From: Mesostigma viride | Lineage: Eukaryota > Streptophyta > Mesostigmatophyceae > Mesostigmatales > Mesostigmataceae | DNA: 64,000 nt | Direction: 5' to 3' | Assembly: GCA_009746045.1 (NCBI GenBank) | Contig: RPFO01001034.1 | Location: forward strand, 402,001 to 466,000 | Shown here: positions 10,783-24,400 of the stretch, one piece after another | Layout of the letters: every line of letters starts with the position of its first letter | How positions within the stretch are numbered: position 1 is the first letter of the stretch | Position numbers and translations under genes: made by a program | The notes under the pieces: generated by a model | Seen by the model: only the letters and a program-made list of their open reading frames with translations | The model's database searches: none | What the model was told of the DNA's origin: nothing

Positions 10783-11420
10783 GCGGCGCGCGGCAAAGAT
10801 GGCCATGACGGTGTTGCAACCAGGCCGGAACCCCGGCCAGTTGGCTTTCTCCCAAGTGACGGTCGAGAGCAGAACGAAGGCGGTTGAGGATCATGCGCAT
10901 GAACAACTTGAGCGCGGCGCTCTGGATGCAGACTCCTCGGTAGTTGGCGGGGTCGTCAGTTTTGACAACCTTTGTTTTTGTAGAGCATCACCCGGAAGCT
11001 GTGTTGCCATTCAGGGATAGGCGGGGCATCAGCCAGCAGAAGCCGGTTGCAGACGCCGAGCAGAAACTGTGTGAGCGCCGCCAGTTTAACCACTGGTGCG
11101 GGGAGCTGGTCGGGGCGATCGAACGGCAGCGCGTAGAAGCGGAGCTGGCGGGCGGCGGTGAATAACTCGGTCCCCGTGAACGGCGGCAGCTCGTCAGGGT
11201 CGGCCAGGGGCTCCGAAAGAAGGGGGTACATGTAGTCTGACTCGGCGGCGGGTGGCGTGGGCGGGGCCGTGACACCCGACGGCGGTGCCTGACGGGCGGC
11301 CGCCAACGGACCAAGCGGCGGGGGGGACTGGTGGGCACCAAGCAGCTGAGACTGGGAGGAGTACTTACCAGAGGTTCAGCTGCTGTTGTGGCAAACCCGG
11401 CACCGTACACAGGCATCATG
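10783..11420 (-). pseudogene. RT3 LINE fragment, RT domains 0-1
   Basis: Minus-strand frames encode FRVMLYKNKGCQN followed, after a frame change, by DDPANYRGVCIQSAALKLFM and RMILNRL, the KxGD...NYRPI-type start of a non-LTR reverse transcriptase. Upstream (DELPPFTGTELFTAARQLRF) is the linker before the RT. It continues into 7911-8791. Confidence 0.75.
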
Positions 11421-11425
11421 TGGCA

Positions 11426-11441
11426 TTACATTAATTAATTA
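11426..11441. mobile_element. Tail-only retro-insertion with 11-bp TSD
   Basis: TTACATTAATTAATTA sits between perfect direct repeats ATCATGTGGCA at 11415-11425 and 11442-11452. This looks like a target-primed event that copied only the microsatellite tail. Confidence 0.55.
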
Positions 11442-11452
11442 ATCATGTGGCA

Positions 11453-12485
11453 GCATCATGAGGATTGAGGCATACAATACCAGCGAGCTGTCTGCCACTG
11501 CTGCGCAATCCCTTTCCATGACAGGCCTTCACCCAATACCGTTAAAAAGAGGCCTGCATGGCTTCCTAGCAGCCCATGAAAACATCCTGGGTAGAGAGCA
11601 CCGAGGTCTCCTCGTTTCTGTACACCCATGCAACTTCCCTTGCTGCCCCACCCTAGGGGGGATGTCAAGGAGACAACCATGTGCTTGGGAAAGGAAAAAA
11701 AATAGCCCACATGAAAAGAACTACGCGCCCCCCTGTCTTTGCGCCAAAAAATCGTTACCGTACACCGAACCCTAAGCAACAAATGTCAGCATCAACACTG
11801 GGCCCTCGCATTTGCACTCTATGCGCTGGGGTACTGCTGCCTCTGGGAGTTAACCCGGAAGGCCAACAACACTTAATATTTTTAATACCACCGCTGCCCC
11901 ATGCCACTTGGCTTGTGGCCCAAATGCTGCCCTGGTTATGGTTCAGACGTGGCTGGAACCTGCCTGCTCTAGGGAGGGCCCGTTCTGACAAACCACGGCT
12001 CCTAGGGGACACCACAGGCCACACAGAAAACCTGGCTGTTCACAAATCCGGTGCTCCGCTCACTGTTGCGAAGACGCTTGGCCATGAACAGAGCTGCCGT
12101 CACGCAAGAGATCTGGAGGTGCTGCAATAGGAGACCTGCTGCGAGGACAGCTGGCAGCTTTAGGATACCCCTGCGGCTATCTACCAGGGCTGCTGACCAT
12201 CTACGGCTCCTGCAGCCATGTACAATTGTGACCTGAAGGCCATGCACGAGATGACCACTGCTGCTGCTTTATGACACCGCTGATGCAGGGCAAGCTGATC
12301 ATCGGAAACCACTGCCCGCTTACAACCCGGCAGGCCACTTCAAAGTCATGTTCCCCGCATCGAAGTCATCTTATTTCCCAGGTAATAGATCGCAGACCCG
12401 CTGGCCGCTTACGGCACCTGCTGCCGCTCTCACAGGACTTGGCCACCTGGGAGATCTGCAGCCACCCACGAGGCCAGGTGGCGCG
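11453..12485. other. 3' flank of Fd-GOGAT, no gene recognised
   Basis: Only short unsupported frames are present. An echo of the Fd-GOGAT 3' coding end (GAGACCTGCTGCGAGGA) occurs at about 12131-12147, against the real copy at 12490-12506. Confidence 0.55.
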
Positions 12486-15400
12486 TTACGAGACCTGCTG
12501 CGAGGAGAGCACGGCGGAGAAGTCCGGGTTGGCCTCGGGCGAGTTGGCCTCGCTGGGCGGAACCAGCTGCCAGAAGCGGCCCAGCTCGGTAGACCAGTTG
12601 TCCAGGATGAAGCGGCCCTTGGCGCTGCCGGTCTTCTCCACGTGTGCCAGGATCAGCTGCTTGAGCTGCTGCTCGCCGGCCGCCGTCTCCACGCGCTTCA
12701 TCGCCACAATCTCCTTGTTGACCTTCTCCGGGAACGTGCCGGCCTCGTCATAGAAGTAGGCCAGCCCGCCCGTCATGCCGGCCGCGACGTTTCGGCCCAC
12801 CCTGCAGGGTGGAGAAATTTGCGGCGCCGAAGGGGTGCGGCAGGGGCGGGTCAATTGGTGCAAAAGGCGTGCAGCGTACGGGCAGAACAAGAACAACCGA
12901 CTCAAGACTTGGCGACGTTGACCCATGGAGAAGACCACATACAAGCACATAGCGACTCGCGCACACGTGGGAGGGAACTGGTGACATGACAATTAATTGA
13001 TATATTTTCACCTTTGCGGCGTGCCAAATCAGGATATATTAGCCACCCAGCCCCGTTGGGGAGCCACGGCGCATACATGACAATGACAGTCGCATGATCT
13101 ACAAATACCGGCCATCATCGCCACTGTTCCAGGCTCCTTGAGAAGAGAAGAGAATGGTCCACGCAAAAGTAAAAAGGAATGGTGCACGAAAAGGAGAAAA
13201 ACGTAGTCCACGTAAAAGAGAAAAGAATGGTCCACGTACTTGCCCAGCACCACCACGCATCCCCCCGTCATGTACTCGCAGCAGTGGTCGCCCGTGCCCT
13301 CCACGACCGCGTCCGCCACTGAGTTGCGCACGGCAAACCGCTCGCCCGCCTGCCCGCACACGAGCATGCGGCCCCCCGTCGCGCCGTAGAGGCACGTGTT
13401 GCCGATGATGGTCGCGGTCGATGCCTCAAACGTGGCCTTGGGGCTGGGCACAATCACAATCTCACCACCCGCCATGCCCTGGACGGCGGAAGCACGCAGG
13501 AAAGCAAACAGGCAACACAAAAGGCAACCAAAAGAAGGCAACCAAGAAGAAGCAAGGGAAGTAACGAGTCAGAAGGACTCTGCAAGAGAGGGGAGCGCGC
13601 CATTCCCTGCTCAGGCCGGGAAAGGAGTGACCAGCCAACACACCCAAGCATACAACCAAGGAAAGACGGGGGGCGAGGAAAGAGTCTAACTTCCGTGAAA
13701 GTACCACCACACTCTCCCCCCCCAACCCCCACGCCCTGGGGAGCACAAGCAACCACGGAAAGCAAGCAGAGGGTGGCCAGAAGAATGAGAAGCCCACGGT
13801 GACTTGCCGAGGATGCGTGGGGTCTGATCGCCTCCATCCTGCAGGCGAGCGGACAGCGCAAAGAGCCTGCTAAGTGGGTCACGAACCGGATACACAATCG
13901 ATTCGCTTGCGCACGTTGCCGACATTGTCATCGGCCTTACCCACCACTAGTGTGTCCAGTACTAATGCGACAACCCGCGCAGGCCAGAAATCCAGTAAAT
14001 TTGCTACTAGCAAAAATACACATTTACTATCTACACCGGCATTGAGTGCCTCACCTTGCCGACGTAGTCGTTGGCCTCGCCCACCAGCCGCAGGTTCATG
14101 CCCTTGGTGTTGAAGGATCCAAACGACTGGCCTGCGCTGCCGTTGAAGCTGTGGGCAAGCAGATGGTTGGGCAGGCAACGAGAACCACCGCCAGCACATC
14201 ACGGCGCGGCATGAACATGCAATGCGGTCAGATATGATAATTGTTTCTCTTGAGTGGCCTTTTGCGGACAATTGTGGCAGTGTAGCACCTATTTTGTTGA
14301 TTTGTGGCCGTGCCACACACTTTGGCACGAAACCCTGGAAAAGGGTTTAAATCGTGATGCGGAGGTTGATGCCATCCCAGTAGCATGAGGCCCCTTTGCT
14401 AGCCGCCCAATCATAGCTGGCGGCACACCACGACAGCGATGTTCCAGTAATCATGGGCGCATTCACTTGAGATCGAAACCACCATCGCAGGCACCACCTT
14501 TGCAGGCACCACCTTCCCGAACACCACCTTCCCAGACACCAAGGCTAAGGCCACCAACCCACATGATACTTACGTGGAGTATAACCCTCACCTCAAATGG
14601 GATATACTACACGGCCCACCAACTCACGTGAGGTCCAGCTGCCCCGCGAAGTTCTCGCCGTACTTCTTGGCGATGTGGTAGGCGATGCGCGCGCCCACAC
14701 ACCGGTCCACATTGACGATTGTCTGCGTGCTGCTGTAGCTGCCCTCCGACGCGATCGCCTCGCGCAGCTGCACAGCAAGGGATACAAAAATACATACATG
14801 TCGTGCCCGAGGGGATGTTACTCTTAAGGTTTCATTAAGAACGTGATCGCCTCGCGCACTGGGCGGAATTAGTCAAGAGAGCACAAACGCAACGTGGCGC
14901 GCTAATTAAGAAAAGTTCGCTCCACCAGTATTGCACGCCGACCCCTTGCGAAGCAAGATAGGGTACGAACAAAAAGTAGGGTACAAACAGAGGTTCAATT
15001 GTCTTGTGATCGCCTCGTGCATCTGCTCAGGACAATGATGTTGTGGTCCCGCATCAATTTCTCTTTGTGTGCACCATGCCGCTGGTATGTCACAAACGAT
15101 AGCCATTCCTCCAAGCAAAAAGACAATCCCTATAATCAAGGAACAAGACTAGAGGTCATTAACCCCATATACTACTAACCCCACATACTCCCCCACCCTC
15201 ATCCACCCACCTTGGCGTCCTGCAGCATCTGCTCGTCCAGCGTGAACCCGTTCGTGTGCACCGGCTGCTTCCGCCGCTGCGTGCTCGTCATTGTCGTCGT
15301 GTCCTTGACCGGCTCAGTCATGAACCGCAGGTCCAGGCCGGCAGTCTTGGCCAGGGTGACGTCCTTGCGCGGCCGCAGCAGGTCGTTCCGGCCGATGATC

Positions 15401-16972
15401 TCATCCAGGGACTTGCACCCCAGGGACGCCAGGGTGATCCGGACCTCCTCGGCGACGTACTGGAAGAAATTGACCAGGTCCGAGGGGACACCGGGGAAGC
15501 GGGCGCGCAGCTCCTCGCGCTGGGAGGCCACCCCCACCGGGCAGTTGTTGGTGTGGCACACGCGCGCCATGATGCAACCGGTGGCGATCATCGCGACCGA
15601 CCCAAACCCATACTCGTCGGCGCCCAGCGCGGCGGCGGTGATGATGTCGACGCCGGACTTGAAGCCTCCGTCCACGCGCAGGACGACGCGGTCACGCAGC
15701 TCATTCTGGACCAGGGCCTGAGGGAGTGAAGGGAAGGATGCGCATCCAAGCGGGACAGGGGACAAGAATAAGAAACTTGGGGTGCGCGGCTCGTTCTGGC
15801 CCAAGGCCTGTAAAGAGGCAAAAGATATTGTTTGGGACTAAACAAGGAAAGGCAATGACAGGAAAGCTGTTACTATTATCCCCCCCCCCCTCCTCACCTT
15901 GTGTGACTCGATCAAGCCCAGCTCCCACGGTCCACCCGCGTGCTTGATGGAGCTGATGGGGCTCGCGCCCGTGCCGCCATCATGCCCCGAGACCTGGATG
16001 ATGTCTGCGTTGGCCTTGGCCACGCCGCTCGCGACGGTGCCGATGCCCACCTCCGCGACCAGCTTGACCGAGACCTTGGCCTCCGCGTTCACCTGGTGCA
16101 AGTCCCAGATGAGCTGCGCGAGGTCCTCGATCGAGTAGATGTCGTGGTGGGGCGGCGGCGAGATGAGCGTGACTCCCGGCTTGGAGTTGCGCAGCCCGCC
16201 GATGTACGGGGAGACCTTGGTCCCTGGCAGCTGGCCACCCTCCCCGGGCTTGGCGCCCTGGGCGATCTTGATCTCGAGCTGCTCCGCGTTGGCAAGGAAG
16301 CTCGGGGTCACGCCGAAGCGGCCGGACGCGACCTGCTTGATCTTGGAGTTGGCCGTGTCGCCGTTCTTGAGGCCCTTCACGTAGGGCAGCGTCTTGGACA
16401 GGCCGTTCTCATCCACGTCCGTCAGCTGCGCACGAGGAAACGCACAAGGCAGCATGGTGATATAAATAAAGCACCATGTTACTACCCACAGCATGTTACT
16501 AACCAAAGCAAGCAAAATAAGCTATGGAAAGTAAGGGAAGGAAGACATCCTTGCCAGCATGTCAACAAGATGGGGCATGCCCAGACACAAGAAAAGCGGC
16601 AATACTCTTATTAAATTTCTTAACAGGCAACCACATAATTTACAGTACACATAAACTACAACGTGACGCGCCAAGGAAACAGCATCTTAACTGTTGACAA
16701 ACTGCCCAGGGCAGTGTAGGAACCTTTCCTTCCTCTTTCCCCCCTCCCTTTTCCCCTTTCTTCTTTTCCATTACGTACTTGCGCAATCGCATTTTGAGAA
16801 CCCTGCGTGAACAGAACCTGTTACAAAATAACGCGCTTCATTCGTTAACTACAGCACTGATAATGAGCCCCCCCCCCTCCCTCCCCCCCCCCTGTTTTCT
16901 TTCTTACACGGACAATGGACACCCGCCCCTCACCTTGATGAAGCGCGAGGGGTCCTCTCCGCCCTCGCCCGA

Positions 16973-17005
<33 letters not shown>

Positions 17006-18428
17006 CGCGATGCTCTCGTGGCACTCCCTGGAGATGGCCCCCAGGGACATGCCACCCGTCGCAAACCGCTCCATGATGGCCGACACCGGCTCCACCTGGT
17101 CCAGCGGGATGGGCGCCCCCTTGGGGGCCACCTCGAGCAGGTCGCGCAGGACCGAAGTCGGGCGCGTCTTGAGGTACTCCGAGTAGTAGGCAAACGCCTC
17201 GGGCTCATTCCCGCGCACCGCCTTGTGGAGCAGCTTGGTCATCTCAGGGTTGTTCCCGTGGTGCTCGCCGCCGGGGCGAGACTGGATGAAGCCAAAGTTC
17301 TCCAGCTTCTTGCGCTCCTCCTGGGTGGTGTGTGTGTGTGTGTGTGTGTGGGTGGGGGCGTGTGAGGTAAATTACGTCAAGTGACATTAGATGAGTAAAT
17401 AACCACATTTGTTGCGCTCCTCCTGAGGGATAGTAGGGGGGGGTGATGTACATCACATCAAATGACACATGAGGTACGTTTCATAAAGTGACATACTCCA
17501 GTAAAGAACAACAATTGTTGCGCCATTCCTGGGAAAAGAGGGGTTCATGAGATAAATTTATTGCCGGATTTGCGGGTACACAAGGGGGGGGGGGGGGGGG
17601 GGGGGCGGACAGGAGGCGGAAGGGGTGGATGTAGGAAGTAACCGGGGATGCGAGGACAATGGGAGCTCGAGTTTGTAGAAAACACAGTGAGTGCACAAAC
17701 TAAAATGGCCTCAAGAACTCCTTCAATTATTTGACCACCTCAAAACCCCTTTGATCAACCTTGATTTGATTTTTAAAAAACACTGACAACCGAGTCCAGC
17801 AGCTTGGTTTAAGCCAACAAAGCACAGGGAAAAACCCCTACCTGGCCTACAGAAATAACCCCTACCCTACCTGAACGACCCAATCGCCACCGTACACCAC
17901 CCACCGATACCCAGACCACCCAGAGATCATCACCACACCAACCACCTGAACTGGCCCAACCATAAACCTTCCTGCTTCTCCCTACCTGGCCCAACAACCT
18001 CTTTCCAATCACCCCCCTCTCCCTACCTGGCCGGCATCCAGCGGCGCGTATCCCGTGCGCCAGAAGTTCAACGCCTCTGCCTCCAACTCATCCAGCGTCA
18101 ACCCCCCGATCCTCGACGGGGTGCCGCGGAAGCCCAGGTCGATCACGTCCGGCCCGAGGCCATACGCCTCAAAGATCTGGGCGCCCGAATATGAGGACAG
18201 CAGGCAGATGCCCATCTTGGACAGGATCTTGAGGACACCCTTCTCGAGCGCCTTCTTCAGGTTGCGCTGCGCGCCGCGGCGCGACGTCACCGGCGCCTTG
18301 CCGCGCTGCATCATCTGCTTCACCTTGGGGTTGGCGGCCCACTGGCGGCACGTCTCCAGCGCCAGGTAGGGGCACACCGCGCTGAATGGGTGGGTGGTGG
18401 GTGAGTAATGCGGGTGGGGCGGTGGGGA

Positions 18429-18474
<46 letters not shown>

Positions 18475-21400
18475 TTTTTTTTTGGGGGGGGGAGGCAAGG
18501 GGGAGCCACGGAGAGAAGGGGAGCCCGAGGTACATGGGTGTTAGTCCATTTAATGACTATAGATAATTTAGACTTGGTACACACTCGGGCCGACCGTACA
18601 TGAACCCCCGTTCTACAGCACGACAGCCATCCATGGATATCTGCTGCATGAATTCATTCAAAGATGACCGCGGCATGGTTCCCAGTTCCCACCGAATAGC
18701 ATCAGCTATGTTCATCCCTAAACCCTAAACCCTAAACCCCCGCTTCCCCCCCCCCCCCCCCTTCCCTGACCTGGCTGCCTTTCCCTTCTCCTCCCAGCCT
18801 CGCCTAGCTGCTTTCCCCCTCTCCTTCCGCCCTCACCTGGCGCCGTATCCGATGAGGCACGCCACGTGGTGCGTGCTGAAGGCGGTGGCCGTGTCGACCA
18901 CGATGGACGCCTGCAGCCGCTTGCCATTGGCGATCAGGTGGTGGTGGACCGCGCCCACCGCCAGCAGCGCGGGGATGCACGGCGTGTTCAGGTCCTGCCG
19001 CGCGACATGGGGAGAGGGGGGAACAGAATTACAGGGATAAGCAGGAAAATAAGGCATGTCCAGGGGTTTAGGGTTTAGGGTTTGGCAGTATGCACGCTAA
19101 AACCTAAACGGAGATAAGCAGGAAAATAAGGGGATAAGGCATGTCCAGGGGTGGAAGCAAGTACAAGGGCAACCGCTGACAAATGCGACCAAAATGCCAA
19201 CGACAACCCCAACCAGAAGCAACTTACCACACGCCTCCTTTCACGCGCCCTCCCCACACTCAGGTCCATTAACTCACTCACCCGTCCATGCCCCCCATCC
19301 CGCTGTTGTCAACCTTTGTTGTCACTCCACTCACCCTGGGCTTTCCACCCCTCCACATCACGCACCTGTTCATACTCCCAATCCACTTTCCACTTGTCTT
19401 TGCATTTCTCACAATCCCCCTGGGCTCTGGGACACCTAGCATGGCCCCGCTCACCCTACACTCCACCCACCCACCCACCCACCCACCCACCCACCCACCC
19501 ACCCACCCACCCCCACCCACCCACCCACCCACCCACCCACCCACCCACCCACCCACCCACCCACCCACCCACCCACCCACCCACCCACCCATCCACTCAC
19601 CCTGGGCTCGCGGTCAGACAGCACGATGCAGTGCGTGCCCTCGGCCACCGCCGCGTCCACCTTGGCCAGCAGCGCCTGCACCGCTTTGGCCAGGTCGCCC
19701 TTGCTTCCGCCCGCCCCCGTCCTATGATACGAGAGACCCAGGCGGCTGCTCTTGAGGATGGGGTTGGCCATGATCCAGTCGACGTCCGTCTCATAGAGGA
19801 CAGGGGACTTGAGGTGGACCTGGCGCGCGTCCTCGGGTTTGAGGTCGAGCAGGTTGCCACGCGGGCCGAGCGCGATGTCGAGTGACATGACGAGGCCCTC
19901 GCGCAGCGGGTCAATGGCGGGGTTGGTGACCTGGCCCATGGAGGGGGATAGAACAGATGGGAGATTCGGTGGGGGGAGAGAATGGGAATTGTGTGGGGTG
20001 GGTGGGGGAGGGCGAGGACAAGGTCGTCAAAGGGCGGGGGAGAGGGGGGTTGCTGACCTGGCGATTAGACGGGGAGAGGGAATGGAGAAAGGAAAGGCAG
20101 TCCATAGGCCAACTTAGGAGGCGGGTACTACAATATAAGGCAGCGATACTAAATAAAGGTATGGATGTAAAATATGATAGACGGCAACGATACTAAATAA
20201 AGGTATGGATGTAAAACATGATAGAAAATGTGTCACGTGTGGATTACCGGCGCAAACCACATTTCAAGTAAATGACACGAGTGATGAGACCCACTCGACT
20301 GTCTCGAGACATTCTACACCCCTCGTGCCCATGCGGTTCCCGCATGAGCATACTCGAGGCATTCTACACCCCTCGTGCCCATGCGGTTCCCGCATGAGCA
20401 TACTGATTCATTTACAAACGATCCAAACGCCAACCACAACCACCCGCCTGATCAGGGATTCTTCAGGGTCCACAAACACCCGCCCGTTTAGAGATTCTTC
20501 TGGGTCAAGTCCTCGCACCACCACCACCCACCTGCGCGAACCGCTGCTTGAAGTAGTCGTACAGCGAGTGCGGGCGCTCGGATAGCACGGCAATCGGCGT
20601 GTCGTCGCCCATGCAGAACGTGGGCTCCACTCCCGTCGCACCCATGCTCTCGATGATCATCTGGACGTCCTCCGACGAGTAGCCAAACGCGCTGGAGAAA
20701 TCGGCCGCAGATAGATAGATACAGAACACGACAAGATAAGATAAAAAAAGATAAACTAAATAAGATAGATGGATACAGAACACAACAAGACATATATGTT
20801 TGTTGAGAATGTCACCACAACAATGTATACAAGACACACAACAAGATATATAAGTGTAGCCGTGTTAACATGTAGGAGTCTTAGCATGTATCACACATGG
20901 TCGCTGCACATGGCGATGCAACAACAAATCCTCTTTATACAACGACAAAAGCGCAGCCTGCATAACACTAGGAAGCTAAGATGTGTGCATACACACCTGT
21001 CCTTCCTAGGCGTGAAACAACAGGAGAGCAGCAGGAATACAACAATGTTTATCCCCTACTGACCCCCCCCCCCCCCTTTGGCCCAGCTCTATTTCCTCCA
21101 CACCGTTTCCTTCTACATCCACCGTTAATCACACCCACTCTATCCCAACCACAACCCTGCAAGCCGCCGCATCCCTTGGACTCCCCCAATATCGCTTGCC
21201 ACCGCTCGTCCTCTCCCCCTTGCCCCTCCACAGACACCCACCTCTGCGCGGCCAGCAGCTCGCTGGGGCTGAGCATCAGCTCGCGCGAGAGCAGGATGTC
21301 CGGCATGTCGCTGCGGTACTTGGCGTTCCAGCCCTTGTAGTTGGCGCGCGAGGCAACCTCCTTCTTGATGTCCACGTTGCGCAGGATCTGGCGGCGGGGA

Positions 21401-24400
21401 AAGACAAAATGATCAAGGACGAGAGAGATGCGGCAGGGTGAGACAGGGATGAAAGACCCCACACATGCCACCATTTCCACGCTGCGGAATACATAATATA
21501 TACTATCAAAGAGACAACCAGCGCAGGCCAGAAATCTGGAAGAATCTGGACCATATACCATATACCATATACCATATACCATATACCATATACCATATAC
21601 TATATCGTATATATGATGTATCATATATCTCTGCTCTGGGGGCTGTGGAAGGGAGAAACGGCAAAGGAAGGAATGGATACACCTAGAAGGATGACGAAGG
21701 AGGTGACCGATGTGCCCTGGGTAAAGGGGCGAGTAGGGCCTGTGGACAGGCACGACGGAAGGAGAGTGGGTAGAGGCATTTGAACACGATAATAACCCCT
21801 TCACCCTAAAACATCCGACCCACCTTGCCTAAGTACACGTGCACAAAATATACTATTAAATGAAAACCATAACAAGCTATTTGTACTCACTACGACTTCA
21901 GACCCACCTTGCCCGAGTCCAGGTGGACGGAGATCATCATGCCGGGCCCGAGCCGGCTCTTGCTCACGATGCTGGCCTCGTCCATCGGGATGACCCCGAC
22001 CTCAGACGCGATGAACAGGGTGCCGTCGCTCGTCTCCCACACGCGCGCAGGGCGCAGGCCGTTGCGGTCGAGAGCACAGCCGATCGTCTCGCCGTCGCTA
22101 AACACGAGCAGGGCGGGGCCATCCCACGCCTCCATGTGGCCACCCATGTACTCGTAGAAGTCAATCACCTGGGGGTGGGGAAGAGGGAGGAACCGAGGAG
22201 AAGAGGGGGGGGGGGGGGGGGGGGGGCGGGAAGGAACCGAGATAGAAACAAAAAATTAAAAAGAAGGAAAAAAAAAAAAAAAAGGAACCGAGATAGGAGC
22301 AGGGAAGGATTAAGTCAACCGTTAGGGGGGAGGGGATGTCGGTGAAAACATCCTAGAAGCAAAAATGGAGGGAGGGAGGGAGGGAGGGAGGGAGGGAGGG
22401 AGGGAGGGAGGGAGGGAGGGAGGGAGGGAGGGAGGGAGGGAGGGAGGGAGGGAGGGAGGGAGGGAGGGAGGGAGGGAGGGAGGGAGGGAGGGAGGGAGGG
22501 AGGGAGGGAGGCAGGGAGGCAGGGAGGGAGGGAGGGAGGGAGGGAGGGAGGGAGGGAGGGAGGGAGGGAGGGAGGGAGGGAGGGAGGGAGGGGCAAATGG
22601 GGGAAGTGAGGAAGGAAGGAGCAGGGGGAGGATGGGGGGGGGGGGGCGGGGGAAGGAGGACGGGAAAAGGGGGAAGTAGGGGAGGCAGTGAAGCAAACGG
22701 AAGGGAAGAGCAAGGGAGGGGAAAAGCTAATCAGCTAGGGGGTCAGTGGCTCCAGCATGTACCATGCAGTTTGAACATGTGCCTTAAGCTCCCCCACAGG
22801 GGAATGTGGGCAGATTGAAGATGTCGAATAGTTAACAAATCATGGCGCTAGAAACCATGAAACATGCCGCTAGCTAGAAAAACTGCTTTTTTGTCCAAAG
22901 AGCCGTCCCATCACCCGACCCACCTCCGGATACGTGGCGTCCAGCGTCGGGTGGTTGCGGTAGGCCTCGGGGACCAGGATCATGAGCGCCTCCTCGAGTG
23001 GCCGCCCGCTCTTCACCAGGATCTCGGCCACGTTGTCCAAGTTGGCGCTGTCCGACTTGGCAAAGTCGGCGTAAGGCTTGAGAGACTGCTCGCGCCCGTG
23101 CCATACCTCGGACCGCATCGACTCCCCGCGGCAGGACATCCAGTTGAGGTTGCCCTGCAGCGTGTTGATCTCGCCGTTGTGGCCCAGCATGCGCATGGGC
23201 TGTGCGAGCGGCCACTTGGGGTTGGTGTTCGTGCTGAACCGGCGGTGGTAGATCGCCCAGTTGGTCGTGAAGTCCTCGTCCTGGAACAGAAGGGACATGA
23301 TAAGAGGTAGCCATGCAATCCTTGGTAAGTGTGTGAAACTGTTGACTGCGTGAGGAGGGTTTTGTCCTGGCGATACCCGCCGGTTCGAAGGATACGAGCG
23401 ATAACAAAGGCAAGGCCAGGGCATACTTCGCATTAAGAGCGCATCCACCCACACATAACCCCACTTTGCTTGAGCACCATTCACTCCCTCTTCCCCCACC
23501 TTGAGGTCCAGGTAAAAGTTGCCGAGCGCCGATGCCTGCAGCATGCCCTTGTAGACGACGCTGCGGTTGGAGAAGGAGCAGAAGTAGAGGTCATCCCCCC
23601 ACGGCTGCGCGCGCGCCTTCTCCTCGATGAGCTTGCGCGTGAGGAACAGGTGCCTCTCCCGCGCCTTAATGCCAGTCGTACTCTCCTCATCGGCCACGTC
23701 CATGATCACCTGCTCGATCTTGGGCTGCGTGGCGGCGGCCATCTTGCCCACGACGGCATTGTTCACGGGCACCGTGCGCCAGCCGAGCACCTTAATGCCC
23801 TCGCCCGCGATCACCTCGTTGATGACTGCAGTAGGGACGGGAGAGGGGCGAGGTAGATAAAGGTGGATTTTGTGAGGAAGGGAAGGCGGCTGGGGAGGAA
23901 GGAGAAAGCGAGAGGGAGAAGGGGCGGGAGGGGGGGGGGAGAGAACTACAAACCAGTACAACGTAATCCATCACACAGATAAACAACATTCGGACACATA
24001 ATTTTCTTTGCGTGATCAACACGAATAATAGTAATAATAATAATAATAATATTATTAATATAAATCTTCATCAAGTGAAGCTGCTGTCATCAAGAGCCTG
24101 TCGCCCTTAGTAACCAACATAAATAGCTATATCAATGGGCCCATCGCACTGCTTGAAACTGCTACGGATACAATCTTTGTATTTGTACTCCTAATCTGCC
24201 ACTCCACGTACGCTTGCGTGCGGCGTCGGCCTTGGCATCGTCCCTCGGCAGGAAGACCATGCCCACACCCACGTTGTTCTCGTTGAGCGGTGGCAGCCCC
24301 TTGTCGCGCGCCCAGGCCTGCAGCAGCCGCCACGGCACCGCGGTCATGACGCCCGCGCCGTCGCCCGACGCGTTGTCGGCGCACGAACCCCCGCGGTGCT

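Noticed and set aside
15256-16614. Long plus-strand frames opposite Fd-GOGAT exons
   Set aside because: They are antisense shadows of GC-rich coding exons; the minus-strand frame gives conserved glutamate synthase motifs.
22315-22713. Long open frames (Glu-Gly-Arg or Pro-Ser-Leu repeats) across the GGGA array
   Set aside because: They are translations of a microsatellite inside an Fd-GOGAT intron, open on both strands and in several frames.
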